A stretch of 23,278 nucleotides of DNA. Origin: Glaciecola sp047637355. GTDB taxonomy: Bacteria > Pseudomonadota > Gammaproteobacteria > Enterobacterales > Alteromonadaceae. Positions 15,240 to 23,278 of this stretch are shown one piece after another (position 1 is the first letter of the stretch; the number at the start of each line of letters is the position of its first letter). The translations under genes were made by a program, and so were the position numbers. The stretch lies in the NCBI GenBank assembly GCA_047637355.1, contig JBLIKA010000049.1, positions 1-23,278 on the forward strand, given 5' to 3'. The notes under the pieces are model-generated. The model did no database searches. It saw only the letters and a program-made list of their open reading frames with translations, and was not told the origin of the DNA.

Positions 15240-16601
15240 TTATATGGGGTTATTACTAAATCGTTGATGAGGTAGTTGCATGCAAAATCGACTACCTTTA
15301 TCGGGCTTACTGTGTATATGCAATTCACCACCATAGCTTTCCAACATATCAACGACTAAGGCTAAGCCTAGGCCTTGCCCCTCAGAGTAGGTGTCTAAAC
15401 GTCGACCACGCTGTGTAATGGCAGAAATAGCAGATTCAGAGACCCCTTTCCCATCATCTTCTACACAAACTAAAGTGCATGTTACTTTTTTTTCATAAGT
15501 CACTTTGACAGTCGATTTAGCTGCTTTACAAGCATTGTCTAGCAAGTTTCCGAGTATTTCCATGTAGTCGGTTGGGTCAATTGAAAGCGATGCGGGTTTA
15601 GGTATTTCTAATGTTAGTGATAGTGCTTTTTGTCGGTAAATCTTAGCCATAGCATCCAGTAATGACTGAGTTGCAGGTGCAATATCAATACTGGGTAAAA
15701 AGCCTACTACGTTAATAGTTGCGCGTTTTAGTTGGCGTTTAACAATATTATCTATATGCAGAACGGGCTCTTTAATATCGTTACTTAAGTCAGCTTGGCC
15801 AAGGATAATACTCAATGGTGTTTTTATACTATGCGCTAAATCATCTAAACTTTTTTTATAGCGTTCTCTTTGCTGCTTCTCACTATCAAGGAGCTTATTG
15901 ATGCTTTTCTGCAGTGGTTGAAGTTCGGGCGGGTAAGTATCGTTAATTCTATCAATTTTGCCTTCTTCAATTTCGCCAATACGAGCGATAATATGCTGCA
16001 TTGGCATAAATACGCTGCGTAACGACAAGGCAATTAAACCAAGTAATACCAAACCTAAAACTGCAATCCATCCCCATAGGCGGTTAATAAACATGCTGAG
16101 TTCGCGCTGGTAAGTATTTTTATTATTGATGACTAAAAAGATAACTTCTTCAAATTTACCATCAATTAAAAACTCTGCTTTTTTGGATAGTGCAAAATGT
16201 GGATTTTCTTCATCAAAGTCATCTAAGAAAATTGTTTCACCCGGCAAATTCCCATCAGTTTTACTCGATAGCACGTCGAACATATCGGCGTTAATATTAT
16301 TATCAATGGAAGACTGCGATTGCCATACCCGTTGCTCTCTCCACTTTATGCTCGCAACTAAGTCGGAGCCCGGCAGGTTTAAGTCTTCAACAAAAAGCCT
16401 AGAAGGCATCACTACCGCACCTTCTTCAAATTCAAATTCAGAAATCATAGCGAATGCTGTAGTGTATAATTCCTCTTTTTTAGCCTGCATCAAACTTCGT
16501 TCATAAGCGTTTTGCATTGAAAATATAATGGCTGGGAAAAAAATAGCAGCAAACAAAAAACAGGTAAAAAATATGCGGCGTGTAATTGACCAAGTTTTCA
16601 T
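15240..16601 (-). CDS. PhoQ-like sensor histidine kinase
   Basis: This 453-residue inner-membrane kinase has a first membrane segment (about 10-29), a periplasmic sensor (about 30-174), a second membrane segment (about 175-197), a HAMP-like linker, phospho-acceptor His257 in DLAHSIKTPLS, an N box with Asn352 and Asn356 (EILGNLLDNACKAAK), EDDGKG (381-386) and GQGLGLA (408-414). The His region, the DNACK wording and the RGRRLDTYSEGQG segment closely resemble PhoQ. The sensor has an acidic patch (Asp127, Asp128, Asp130, Glu131, Glu132) comparable to the divalent-cation patch of PhoQ. It starts 12 bases after the response regulator gene and should phosphorylate that protein. Sensing of Mg2+ or cationic peptides is inferred, not shown. 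Confidence 0.9.
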   Translation of the reverse strand: MKTWSITRRIFFTCFLFAAIFFPAIIFSMQNAYERSLMQAKKEELYTTAFAMISEFEFEEGAVVMPSRLFVEDLNLPGSDLVASIKWREQRVWQSQSSIDNNINADMFDVLSSKTDGNLPGETIFLDDFDEENPHFALSKKAEFLIDGKFEEVIFLVINNKNTYQRELSMFINRLWGWIAVLGLVLLGLIALSLRSVFMPMQHIIARIGEIEEGKIDRINDTYPPELQPLQKSINKLLDSEKQQRERYKKSLDDLAHSIKTPLSIILGQADLSNDIKEPVLHIDNIVKRQLKRATINVVGFLPSIDIAPATQSLLDAMAKIYRQKALSLTLEIPKPASLSIDPTDYMEILGNLLDNACKAAKSTVKVTYEKKVTCTLVCVEDDGKGVSESAISAITQRGRRLDTYSEGQGLGLALVVDMLESYGGELHIHSKPDKGSRFCMQLPHQRFSNNPI

Positions 16602-16613
16602 TTTAGTAGCAAC

Positions 16614-17291
16614 TTAACGTAAGTTAACATTGAGTCGATAGCCTCTACCGCGCAATGTTTCAATTGGTTTGAGCTTGTTATCTTTGTCCATCTTACGTCG
16701 CAGTCTACCAACAAATACTTCAATAACGTTGCTGTCTAAATCAAAATCCTGGTCGTAAATATGCTCAACCATTTCAGTTTTAGATACCACTTTATTTGGG
16801 TTCATCATTAAATATTCAATGACTTTATATTCGTATGCAGTTAACTCCACAGGCTCGTCGTTAACATAAAGTTGATTGGCAACGGTGTCCAGTGACAGCG
16901 CCCCTTTTTGAATTAAGGGACTCGCTTGACCTGCACTGCGACGAATTAAGGCTTTCACCCGCGCTAATAATTCTTCATGCACAAATGGCTTGGTTAGATA
17001 ATCGTCAGCGCCACATTCCAAGCCTCGCACCTTTTCTTGCCAGCGGTCTCGTGCAGTAAGAATAATAATGGGGCAGGTGATATCACTGGCGCGGGCTCGT
17101 TGTATAACTTCAAATCCATCGATACTGGGTATACCAACGTCGATGATAGCTAAATCGTAGTCGTATTCTTTTAGCTGATATAGTGCCTTTTCACCATCGT
17201 CAGCTAAGTCGACACTAAATCCTTGTGATTGCATATATTGGTCTAGTTGAAGCAGTAATCGGCTATCATCTTCGACTATCAAAATTCGCAT
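16614..17291 (-). CDS. PhoP-like OmpR-family response regulator
   Basis: The 225 residues form a receiver domain followed by a winged-helix DNA-binding domain. The acidic pocket (Asp8, Asp9), phospho-acceptor Asp51, Thr79 and Lys101 are all in place. The C-terminal domain has TAYEYKVIEYLMMNP, the recognition-helix region DSNVIEVFVGRLRRK and the wing ETLRGRGYRL. These are typical of the OmpR family and especially of PhoP. GGAG seven bases before the ATG supports the start. It is first in a pair with the PhoQ-like kinase and lies 61 bp behind a PepSY gene, so all three may share a transcript. Confidence 0.92.
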   Translation of the reverse strand: MRILIVEDDSRLLLQLDQYMQSQGFSVDLADDGEKALYQLKEYDYDLAIIDVGIPSIDGFEVIQRARASDITCPIIILTARDRWQEKVRGLECGADDYLTKPFVHEELLARVKALIRRSAGQASPLIQKGALSLDTVANQLYVNDEPVELTAYEYKVIEYLMMNPNKVVSKTEMVEHIYDQDFDLDSNVIEVFVGRLRRKMDKDNKLKPIETLRGRGYRLNVNLR

Positions 17292-17352
17292 TGGTAACTC
17301 CGTTTATACACTTGCAATGATATGAACAATATTGACACACTAAATAAATAGA

Positions 17353-17619
17353 TTAGCTGCTAACTTTACCCGTTATTGCATCAACTGTGACATAGACTAC
17401 GCGTCCAGATTTTTGATGAATTTTAACTCGGTAGACACTTCCACGGCTTTCTACTTTTAACACTTTTCCTGGAACCGCTTGTAGCGCTTTTTGTGCTGCT
17501 TGCGACTTACTTATTCTTTGCTGTTCTTGTTTGTCTTTAGCGACAGATGCAGGAACCAATACAAGATGACTGGATAAAATAAGCGTGGAAGCTAGAAAAA
17601 GATAGCGTAGCGTGATCAA
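17353..17619 (-). CDS. Secreted single-domain PepSY protein
   Basis: The 88-residue product has a signal peptide (hydrophobic 5-22, likely cleavage after Ala27 in SVA-KDK) and one PepSY domain: ISKSQAAQKALQAVPGKVLKVE, then YRVKIHQKSGRVVYVTVDAITGKV. PepSY domains sit in the periplasm and are thought to inhibit or regulate proteases or to modulate signalling. The start must be TTG (17619): there is no in-frame ATG, and a stop lies only a few codons upstream. AGG nine bases away is the only ribosome-site candidate. Its place just ahead of the response regulator and kinase suggests it belongs to their circuit, either as an accessory to the sensor or as a target; this is inference. Confidence 0.87.
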   Translation of the reverse strand: MITLRYLFLASTLILSSHLVLVPASVAKDKQEQQRISKSQAAQKALQAVPGKVLKVESRGSVYRVKIHQKSGRVVYVTVDAITGKVSS

Positions 17620-17756
17620 AGTGGAGTACCTACTTATTCGTTAATGACTCATTTTGGCGTTTATACATCTACTATTATGCAGTGTTTTGCTGAACTCAAG
17701 CTGAATAAGATTCAAAGCTGCAAAGACTGTGTTAATAAGGTTATCACGAGTTTATA

Positions 17757-17780
17757 GCAAAAATAAACAGTAGATTACTG
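17757..17780 (-). terminator. Possible weak terminator downstream of arfB
   Basis: On the minus strand a five-base stem (CAGTA, loop ATC, TACTG) is followed by TTTATTTTT. It begins 14 bases after the arfB stop and has the right orientation, but the stem is short. Confidence 0.4.
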
Positions 17781-17793
17781 CAACTAGACCTAG

Positions 17794-18210
17794 CTAAACA
17801 TCTAGCTTTTTTCGAAGTTGTTTTTGCTGCCCACTTTTGGTTTTACTATCCATTCGTTTTCGTTGTGATGAGCGACTTGGTTTTGTTGGTTTTCTAACGG
17901 GTTTCTCGTAAGTACTTGCTTTGATGACTTGCGTAAGTCGTTTGATAGCATCTCTTTTGTTCTGTTCTTGCGTGCGATGATTTTGTGCGCGAAGAACCAA
18001 TATGCCCTCGGATGTAATGCGAGTGTCATTGCTATTAAGTAGCTTCGCTTTCATTTTGTCGGGGAGCGACGATTTATGAATATCAAATCGTAAATAAATG
18101 GCTGTAGCAACTTTGTTGACGTGCTGGCCCCCCGCACCTTGGGAGCGAGTAGCAGTTAAACTAAACTCACTTTCGTCAATACTGACTTGGTGGGTAATAA
18201 ATACAGGCAT
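17794..18210 (-). CDS. arfB: Alternative ribosome-rescue factor ArfB (peptidyl-tRNA hydrolase, YaeJ)
   Basis: ArfB enters stalled ribosomes lacking a stop codon and hydrolyses the peptidyl-tRNA. At 138 residues it is nearly the E. coli length. The catalytic GGQ is at 27-29 within RSQGAGGQHVNKVATA. The short class-I release-factor-like domain is followed by a flexible linker and a Lys/Arg-rich tail (about 103-138, with KPTKPSRSSQRKRM), which occupies the empty mRNA channel. The absence of codon-recognition domains separates it from RF1/RF2. No ribosome site is obvious upstream. Two palindromes lie between it and yciI. Confidence 0.95.
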   Translation of the reverse strand: MPVFITHQVSIDESEFSLTATRSQGAGGQHVNKVATAIYLRFDIHKSSLPDKMKAKLLNSNDTRITSEGILVLRAQNHRTQEQNKRDAIKRLTQVIKASTYEKPVRKPTKPSRSSQRKRMDSKTKSGQQKQLRKKLDV

Positions 18211-18258
18211 ATTAATTATATTGTCTCGAGTTGCTTGGTGACGTTAACGCCCAATTAT

Positions 18259-18292
18259 CACTAAATATATTTGTTAACAAGTATATTTAGTG
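18259..18292. repeat. 34-bp near-perfect palindrome ahead of arfB
   Basis: The arms CACTAAATATA (18259-18269) and TATATTTAGTG (18282-18292) are exact inverse repeats. The centre TTGTTAACAA is itself a perfect palindrome. Only one position pair (18270 T and 18281 G) mismatches over 34 bp. It begins 49 bp upstream of the arfB start, so it could be an operator for a dimeric regulator or part of a transcript hairpin. No T run makes it an intrinsic terminator. Confidence 0.75.
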
Positions 18293-18307
18293 CATGGAAC
18301 CATTGTG

Positions 18308-18330
18308 TATATGCGCCTAGGGCGCACATA
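18308..18330. repeat. GC-cored inverted repeat downstream of yciI
   Basis: TGCGCC and GGCGCA pair around a three-base loop, and the stem extends outwards through a wobble pair to about ten base pairs. It begins 18 bp past the yciI stop. On the minus strand it would form a stable hairpin at the end of the trp-yciI message, but without a following T run, so it may be a transcript-end stabiliser or a Rho-dependent stop. Confidence 0.5.
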
Positions 18331-18347
18331 AAAAATGCACATTGACT

Positions 18348-18647
18348 TTATGGTAGCACTTTTTTAAATGGTTTAACTGTTACGGATTTGAATACACCAG
18401 CTGTCACATAAGGGTCGGACTCTGCCCACGCCCTGGCATCCAACAATGATTCAAACTGTGCAATTATCAGTGAACCGGTAAAACCAGCTTCTGCAGGATC
18501 CTCACTGTCAATTGCAGGGGTTGGTCCGGCAACTAAAATTCGGCCTAAATCAACTAGTGTACTAATTCGTTCTAAGTGAGCTGGTCGTGCCTGTATTCGA
18601 AGCGCTAAGCTGTTTTCAACATCTTCAGCATAAATAATATACCACAT
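18348..18647 (-). CDS. yciI: YciI-family protein
   Basis: The 99 residues align end to end with E. coli YciI: MWYIIYAEDVENSLALR, RPAHLERI, GRILVAGPTPAIDSEDP, GFTGSLIIAQFESL and DPYVTAGVFKSVTVKPFKKV. The family has a ferredoxin-like fold with a conserved His-Asp pair (here the His of RPAHL and the Asp of SDPY) suggesting catalysis, but no proven reaction. AAGGA about eight bases before the ATG supports the start. It follows trpA by 34 bp on the same strand and is probably the last gene of the trp transcript. Confidence 0.93.
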   Translation of the reverse strand: MWYIIYAEDVENSLALRIQARPAHLERISTLVDLGRILVAGPTPAIDSEDPAEAGFTGSLIIAQFESLLDARAWAESDPYVTAGVFKSVTVKPFKKVLP

Positions 18648-18681
18648 GACTTTTTCCTTTATCTACAGACTAAATCGCTCG

Positions 18682-19494
18682 TTAAAGCAACGTCGCAGCT
18701 TTCATCTTTGCCACAAATTTGCCTAACTCTGCTAGCATTTTGTCTTTGTCTGCTAAGTTAGCCTCAATCAGATTGACTGTAGCAGACCCTGAAATAGCGC
18801 CTGCTGCCCCTGACTGAATAGCATTCGCTACCTGTTCAGGCGTGCTGATACCGAAGCCAAGCAACGGAGGCGCTACTTTATATTGTTTTAGCTTACCAAT
18901 GAGTTCTGCCGCTGGAATTTCGACAGCAGTTTCAGTGCCAGTCACGCCGGCTCTACCTAGTAAGTATGTATAGCCATCTGACTTTTCACCAATGGCTTTT
19001 AAGGTTTCATTGCTCGCATTTGGTGGTGCAATTAATATTTGGTGAATGTTATGTTGCTTCGCGATAACAATGAATCGGTCAGCTTCTCTCAATGGCACAT
19101 CCGCAATAAGGATTGAATCAACACCCGCGGCGGCGGCTCTTTCATAAAAATTATCGATACCGTTAGCTAAAACTAAATTACTATACAACAATAAGCCAAT
19201 AGGCACTGTTGGGTGGTTTTTACGCACCTCGGTCAATATATCAAAGCAAATTTGCGGTCTTATACCGCTGCGTAACGCTCGGATGCTTGCTTTTTGAATT
19301 GTTGGGCCATCCGCAATTGGATCAGAGTAAGGAATGCCTAACTCTAAGGCATCTGCACCGCTTTTAACCAATTGGTCGATAATAGCCAGTGATGTTTCTT
19401 TGTTCGGGTCGCCAATCATTACGAAGGGAACAAAAGCACCTTCATTTTTCGCCTTTAGGCTGGCAAACATATCTGCGTAACGAGTTGTACTCAT
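18682..19494 (-). CDS. trpA: Tryptophan synthase alpha subunit
   Basis: TrpA splits indole-3-glycerol phosphate to indole and glyceraldehyde 3-phosphate; indole tunnels to TrpB. The 270-residue TIM barrel has catalytic Glu51 (ALELGIPYSDP) and Asp62 (PIADGP). The phosphate-binding end is visible as GFGISTPEQV and AGAISGSATV. YLLGRAGVTGTET corresponds to the mobile loop 6 region. The ATG overlaps the trpB stop as ATGA, which favours translational coupling and equal subunit amounts. Confidence 0.97.
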   Translation of the reverse strand: MSTTRYADMFASLKAKNEGAFVPFVMIGDPNKETSLAIIDQLVKSGADALELGIPYSDPIADGPTIQKASIRALRSGIRPQICFDILTEVRKNHPTVPIGLLLYSNLVLANGIDNFYERAAAAGVDSILIADVPLREADRFIVIAKQHNIHQILIAPPNASNETLKAIGEKSDGYTYLLGRAGVTGTETAVEIPAAELIGKLKQYKVAPPLLGFGISTPEQVANAIQSGAAGAISGSATVNLIEANLADKDKMLAELGKFVAKMKAATLL

Positions 19495-20672
19495 AGCTTG
19501 TCTCCTAAAATCTTGACGACGTGTTCTAGATCTTTGTCACCGCGTCCTGATAAATTCAGTACGATGATCGTTTCTTCAGTCGCTTCATCCGCCATATTTA
19601 ACGCATAAGCTAGCGCGTGGGCTGGCTCTAATGCCGGAATTATACCTTCTTTTTTGGCTAACAGTTGAAATGCGTTTAATGCTTCTTCATCAGTAATAGC
19701 ATAGTATTCTGCTCGACCGGTTTCAGCTAAAAATGCATGTTGCGGGCCAACAGCTGGATAATCTAGGCCAGCAGATACTGAATAAGACTCTTCAATTTGA
19801 CCATCTTTGTCTTGCATAATGTAAGTGTATGCGCCGTGTAAAATACCTTTCGTACCTGTCACGATAGTTGCACCATGTTCTTTGGTATGAATACCTTTAC
19901 CGGCCGGCTCAACACCAATAAGGCGTACTGATGGCTCATCAATAAAGTCGGCAAACATACCAATCGCATTAGAGCCACCGCCAACACAAGCCACAACTGC
20001 ATCAGGTAAACGACCTTCTTTCTCCATAATTTGGGCTCGAGTCTCTTCACCAATCATGCGATGATATTCACGCACAATCGTTGGGAATGGATGAGGGCCT
20101 GCTGCTGTGCCGAGCAAATAATGTGCTTTGTCATAGTTTGCAGACCAGTCACGCATTGCTTCATTAACAGCGTCTTTTAAGGTACCTGAACCCGAATCAA
20201 CTGGAATAACTTCGGCACCCATTAAGCGCATTCTAAATACGTTAGGTGATTGTCTTTCTATATCTTTCGCACCCATATAAATACGAGCTTTCAAGCCAAG
20301 CAATGCACATGCTAGCGCAGTTGCAACACCATGTTGACCTGCGCCAGTTTCTGCAATTACTTCTGTTTTCCCCATGCGTTTGGTTAACAATGCTTGACCC
20401 AATACTTGGTTCGTTTTGTGCGCGCCGCCGTGCAACAAGTCTTCGCGCTTCAAATAAAGCTTAACTAATGGGTTTGACACTATATTACGGGTCAGTGTCA
20501 TCGCAGTAGGACGACCTGCATAATCTTTCAATAAGCCCATAAACTCTTTTTGGAAGCTTGGGTCTTCTTTCGCATCTAAAAATGCCTGCTCTAATTGGTC
20601 GAGGGCAGGGATAAGTAGTTCTGGCACATACATGCCACCGAAATCACCAAATTTACTATCTAACTTGTTCAT
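19491..20672 (-). CDS. trpB: Tryptophan synthase beta subunit
   Basis: TrpB is the PLP enzyme that condenses indole with L-serine to give tryptophan. Its 393 residues are the standard TrpB1 length. PLP-binding Lys86 is in GGAHKTNQV and catalytic Glu108 in IAETGAGQHG. The phosphate cup is VGGGSNAIG, and the C-terminal PLP pyridine contact region is NLSGRGDKD. It lies 41 bp after trpCF and overlaps trpA by four bases. Confidence 0.98.
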   Translation of the reverse strand: MNKLDSKFGDFGGMYVPELLIPALDQLEQAFLDAKEDPSFQKEFMGLLKDYAGRPTAMTLTRNIVSNPLVKLYLKREDLLHGGAHKTNQVLGQALLTKRMGKTEVIAETGAGQHGVATALACALLGLKARIYMGAKDIERQSPNVFRMRLMGAEVIPVDSGSGTLKDAVNEAMRDWSANYDKAHYLLGTAAGPHPFPTIVREYHRMIGEETRAQIMEKEGRLPDAVVACVGGGSNAIGMFADFIDEPSVRLIGVEPAGKGIHTKEHGATIVTGTKGILHGAYTYIMQDKDGQIEESYSVSAGLDYPAVGPQHAFLAETGRAEYYAITDEEALNAFQLLAKKEGIIPALEPAHALAYALNMADEATEETIIVLNLSGRGDKDLEHVVKILGDKL

Positions 20673-20713
20673 TTTTAAGGCTCGCTTCTTTTAATTTTAA
20701 CCAAACAGTTCAT

Positions 20714-22132
20714 TTAGTACTCTCTTAATGAGGCGAATAAACTGCTTAGTTTGGATTCTGACTTTTCAGCAGGTGAATCTTCAACACCTGAGTTTACGTC
20801 TAATATGGCAACTTGGGTTTCTCTCGCTGCCTGAATATTGCCTGGCGTTAATCCGCCCGCTAATATCAATTTGTGTTTTTGAGGCACATCCTCTAACAAT
20901 TGCCAGTTAAAGGTTGCCCCAGTGCCACCGACTTGTTCGCCAACCTTGCAGTCGAGCAATACTTTGTCAGCGACTTGTAGTTTTGGGAAAAGTGTATCGG
21001 CCACAAATCTACTCAAATCTCCTTGACTTTGTAACACTGACTCAACAGCCCAAATCTCGCATGACTCAGGCAACAAAGTGCGTAATGTCTGCATATATTC
21101 AATGGACTCATTACCATGCAATTGCACTGCTGCTAAGTTTAACTTGCGCCCATAGTCAGCGACCATTTCTATTGGATTATCTAAGAATACACCAACTCGC
21201 TTTTTGCTAGTTGGTAAACTAGCTATTTCCATAGCGTGCTCAATTGACACGTAGCGAGGTGATTTAGTCGCAAATATTAAGCCCATATAACTAGCCGGCG
21301 TAGCCATTACTTTTCGCGCATTTTCGACTGAGTTTATACCACATATTTTAACTTCACCGAATATGAGTTTTTCAACCGCATTAATTAAATTAGTTTCAGC
21401 CATTAATGCGCTCCCAACTAAGAAACCATCAACTAGTGGACTTAAACGCTGTACTTCCGAATGCTTGTAAATCCCTGATTCTGATAGGATGACGCCGTCA
21501 AATGTGTCTTTTGTAATCAATGGAACCAAACGTTCCGTGGTGGCAAGGTCGGTACTCAAGTCACGCAAATTACGGTTATTAATACCAATAATATTGGCGT
21601 TCAGTGCTAACGCTCTTTGCACTTCCTCTTCGTTACTCACTTCTGTTAATACGTGCATACCTAATTTGTGAGTAATCGCACTTAGTGCGGTAAATTCGTC
21701 ATCACCTAATACAGATAACATCAATAGAACCGCGTCAGCATTATGATAACGGGCCAAATAAATCTGGTATTCGTCAACAAAAAAGTCTTTGTTGATAACC
21801 GGTTGAGATACCCTTGACGTTATATAATCAAGGTATTCAAATTTACCCTGAAAATACTTTTCGTCTGTTAACACGGAAAAGCAAGATGCATGCGGTGCAT
21901 AAGCTTCGATAATTTCGTCTAAATCGAAGTTTTCTCTAATTAAGCCTTTGGAAGGAGATGCTTTTTTGCACTCCAGAATAAAGCTCGCGTTAGGCGCAGC
22001 TAAGGCTGCAAAAAAATCCTTTTCGCAAGGTTTTAAGGTGTCGATAAATGTACTTAATGGGAAATCAATTTTACGCTGAGCGATTTCAACTTTTTTGTCA
22101 TCAACAATCTGTTCTAATACGTTTTTAGCCAC
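20714..22132 (-). CDS. trpCF: Fused indole-3-glycerol phosphate synthase / phosphoribosylanthranilate isomerase
   Basis: This 472-residue protein carries two consecutive pathway steps. The IGPS domain (about 1-257) has the catalytic ECKKASPSKG and the later GINNRNLRDL and LSESGI segments. The PRAI domain (about 262-472) begins with KICGI, holding the catalytic Cys, and has the catalytic Asp in LLDCKVGE followed by GGTGATFNW, then LAGGLTPGNI and DVNSGVE at the phosphate site. The E. coli protein has the same fused order. The start codon is GTG (22132) with an AGAGAG-like ribosome site. It follows trpD by 56 bp. Confidence 0.97.
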   Translation of the reverse strand: MAKNVLEQIVDDKKVEIAQRKIDFPLSTFIDTLKPCEKDFFAALAAPNASFILECKKASPSKGLIRENFDLDEIIEAYAPHASCFSVLTDEKYFQGKFEYLDYITSRVSQPVINKDFFVDEYQIYLARYHNADAVLLMLSVLGDDEFTALSAITHKLGMHVLTEVSNEEEVQRALALNANIIGINNRNLRDLSTDLATTERLVPLITKDTFDGVILSESGIYKHSEVQRLSPLVDGFLVGSALMAETNLINAVEKLIFGEVKICGINSVENARKVMATPASYMGLIFATKSPRYVSIEHAMEIASLPTSKKRVGVFLDNPIEMVADYGRKLNLAAVQLHGNESIEYMQTLRTLLPESCEIWAVESVLQSQGDLSRFVADTLFPKLQVADKVLLDCKVGEQVGGTGATFNWQLLEDVPQKHKLILAGGLTPGNIQAARETQVAILDVNSGVEDSPAEKSESKLSSLFASLREY

Positions 22133-22188
22133 AATACTCTCTTACATATTTCAGTTGATAGGATTAAACTTTGATACTGTTTTTCGCG

Positions 22189-23262
22189 CTAATCAATGTT
22201 TTTTGTGTTGCTATATCCTTGACTTAACCTAGCAGCATGTTCGATGGTCTGCATCGGTTTGCCTGCATCTATCGACGCCATTGCCATGTCGCATGCCTCT
22301 GCATAACTAGCCGCTAAGTCATTTAACTTAATTAAGGCGGCTGCATTCATAGCAATAGCGGCTGTGTGGGCTGGCGTGCCACTGCCGTTGAAAACATCAG
22401 CAATGAGTGCTCTGTTTTTTTCTGGCTCACCACCTTCAATAGCTTTTAACGGGTAATTGCTTAAACCAAAATCTGTTGGTGACACAACGCTTTTGGTAAT
22501 AGCGCCATGATTGACCTCTACAATTTGGCTGTCGCCATGCAATGCAAGTTCGTCAAGTCCGTCACCATGCACAACGTAAGCTCTTTTATGCCCCAGCGTT
22601 ACCAATGTTTGTGCATAAATATCAAGTAAGTCGGGTGTATAAACACCGAGTACACTATGCGTTGGTCTCGATGGATTAGCCAATGGCCCTAAAATGTTGA
22701 ACAGTGTTCTTGTTTTGAGACTTAAGCGAACTGGCATCGCAAACCTCACACCAGAGTGATACGAAGGTGCGGCTAAAAAGCACAAATTTGCTTCATCAAG
22801 ACAGTAACGGGCTGTGTTAGGACTCATGTCCAAAGCCAAACCAAAGGCAGCAAATAAGTCAGACGATCCCGATTTACTAGAGACACTTCGATTACCATGT
22901 TTAGCGACTTTAACGCCGCAACTAGCTGCCACAACAGCGGCAGCACTCGACACATTAATCGTATTGTGCCCATCACCACCAGTGCCAACAATGTCACTGA
23001 AATTATAATCTGGGCGCGGGAAATCCTTGGCATTGCTGACCATTGCTGCCGCAGCTCCAGCTATTTCATCCGCTGTTTCAGTCTTTATTTTTAATGCAAC
23101 GAGTAACGCAGATAACTCAATTTCACTCACATCACCGCGCATAACGCGGTCAAAAACAGCCTGTGCTTCAACAAAACTCAATGGCTGCAAAGCATAGAGT
23201 TTTTCTAGTGCGTCAAGCATGTCTTGAGGCCCAAAGGCACTTTTATTTGTAGTACTGTTCAT
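22189..23262 (-). CDS. trpD: Anthranilate phosphoribosyltransferase
   Basis: TrpD joins anthranilate and PRPP to phosphoribosylanthranilate. The 357 residues start with the helical domain (FVEAQAVFDRVMRGDVSEIE). The PRPP-binding glycine loop follows as DIVGTGGDGHNTINVS, then KHGNRSVSSKSGSSD and the family-typical FNILGPLANPSRP. It is a single-domain TrpD rather than the E. coli-type TrpG-TrpD fusion. Its ATG overlaps the stop of the upstream gene by ATGA, indicating coupling within the operon. Confidence 0.97.
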   Translation of the reverse strand: MNSTTNKSAFGPQDMLDALEKLYALQPLSFVEAQAVFDRVMRGDVSEIELSALLVALKIKTETADEIAGAAAAMVSNAKDFPRPDYNFSDIVGTGGDGHNTINVSSAAAVVAASCGVKVAKHGNRSVSSKSGSSDLFAAFGLALDMSPNTARYCLDEANLCFLAAPSYHSGVRFAMPVRLSLKTRTLFNILGPLANPSRPTHSVLGVYTPDLLDIYAQTLVTLGHKRAYVVHGDGLDELALHGDSQIVEVNHGAITKSVVSPTDFGLSNYPLKAIEGGEPEKNRALIADVFNGSGTPAHTAAIAMNAAALIKLNDLAASYAEACDMAMASIDAGKPMQTIEHAARLSQGYSNTKNID

Positions 23263-23278
23263 AGAGTTTTACCCATGT
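23259..23278 (-). CDS. C-terminal end of the upstream trp gene, probably trpG (partial)
   Basis: In the minus-strand frame that ends with TGA at 23261-23259, the last residues read MGKTL. This stop overlaps the trpD ATG as ATGA. Only five codons are inside the window. The identity rests on operon order: a separate TrpD is normally preceded by trpG, the glutamine amidotransferase subunit of anthranilate synthase. Confidence 0.45.

Noticed and set aside
17292..17352. PhoP box ahead of the response regulator
   Set aside because: No convincing direct hexamer repeat with the expected spacing is present between the PepSY and regulator genes.

Overview
The window looks like chromosomal DNA of a marine-type gammaproteobacterium, probably of the order Alteromonadales. 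This rests on the gene families and their order: folX-yfcH, divergent tesA / ybbA-ybbP, a PhoP/PhoQ-like pair behind a PepSY gene, and trp genes ending in a trpC-trpF fusion, trpB, trpA and yciI. Base composition is moderately AT-rich. I cannot name a genus from the sequence alone.

Positions 1-5600 are the accessory and decaying part. A coding remnant of unknown family sits at the left edge. Next is a large minus-strand lipoprotein made of repeated PKD-like modules (329-2863), one of them collapsed. An inactivated IS1634-type insertion sequence follows (about 3193-4884), with four in-frame stops, at least two frameshifts and degenerate terminal inverted repeats. Between it and tesA lies a frameshifted gene for a secreted YbhB/YbcL (PEBP) family protein (4990-5535), which can be read only by joining three segments.

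Positions 5626-9593 hold tesA (minus) back to back with a ybbA-ybbP type ABC exporter pair (plus). The two start codons are about one base apart. A clear intrinsic terminator closes the ABC pair. Positions 9719-11877 contain an RraA-family gene, a flavin-reductase-like gene and a small conserved-looking hypothetical gene. They are bracketed by two different C-terminal fragments of GGDEF domains, on opposite strands.

Positions 11920-18647 are housekeeping and regulatory genes: yfcH and folX (minus, near-coupled), an AI-2E/PerM family membrane protein and a KDPG-type aldolase (plus), then PepSY, response regulator and histidine kinase (all minus), arfB and yciI. Two palindromes lie between yciI and arfB. 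Positions 18682 to the right edge are the distal trp operon read leftwards (end of a probable trpG, trpD, trpCF, trpB, trpA), turning chorismate-derived anthranilate into tryptophan. yciI lies 34 bp downstream and is probably cotranscribed.

I found no convincing undescribed multi-gene system. The points worth a second look are the hidden pseudogenes, the paired GGDEF fragments, the collapsed PKD module, the palindromes in front of arfB, and the acidic sensor of the PhoQ-like kinase.
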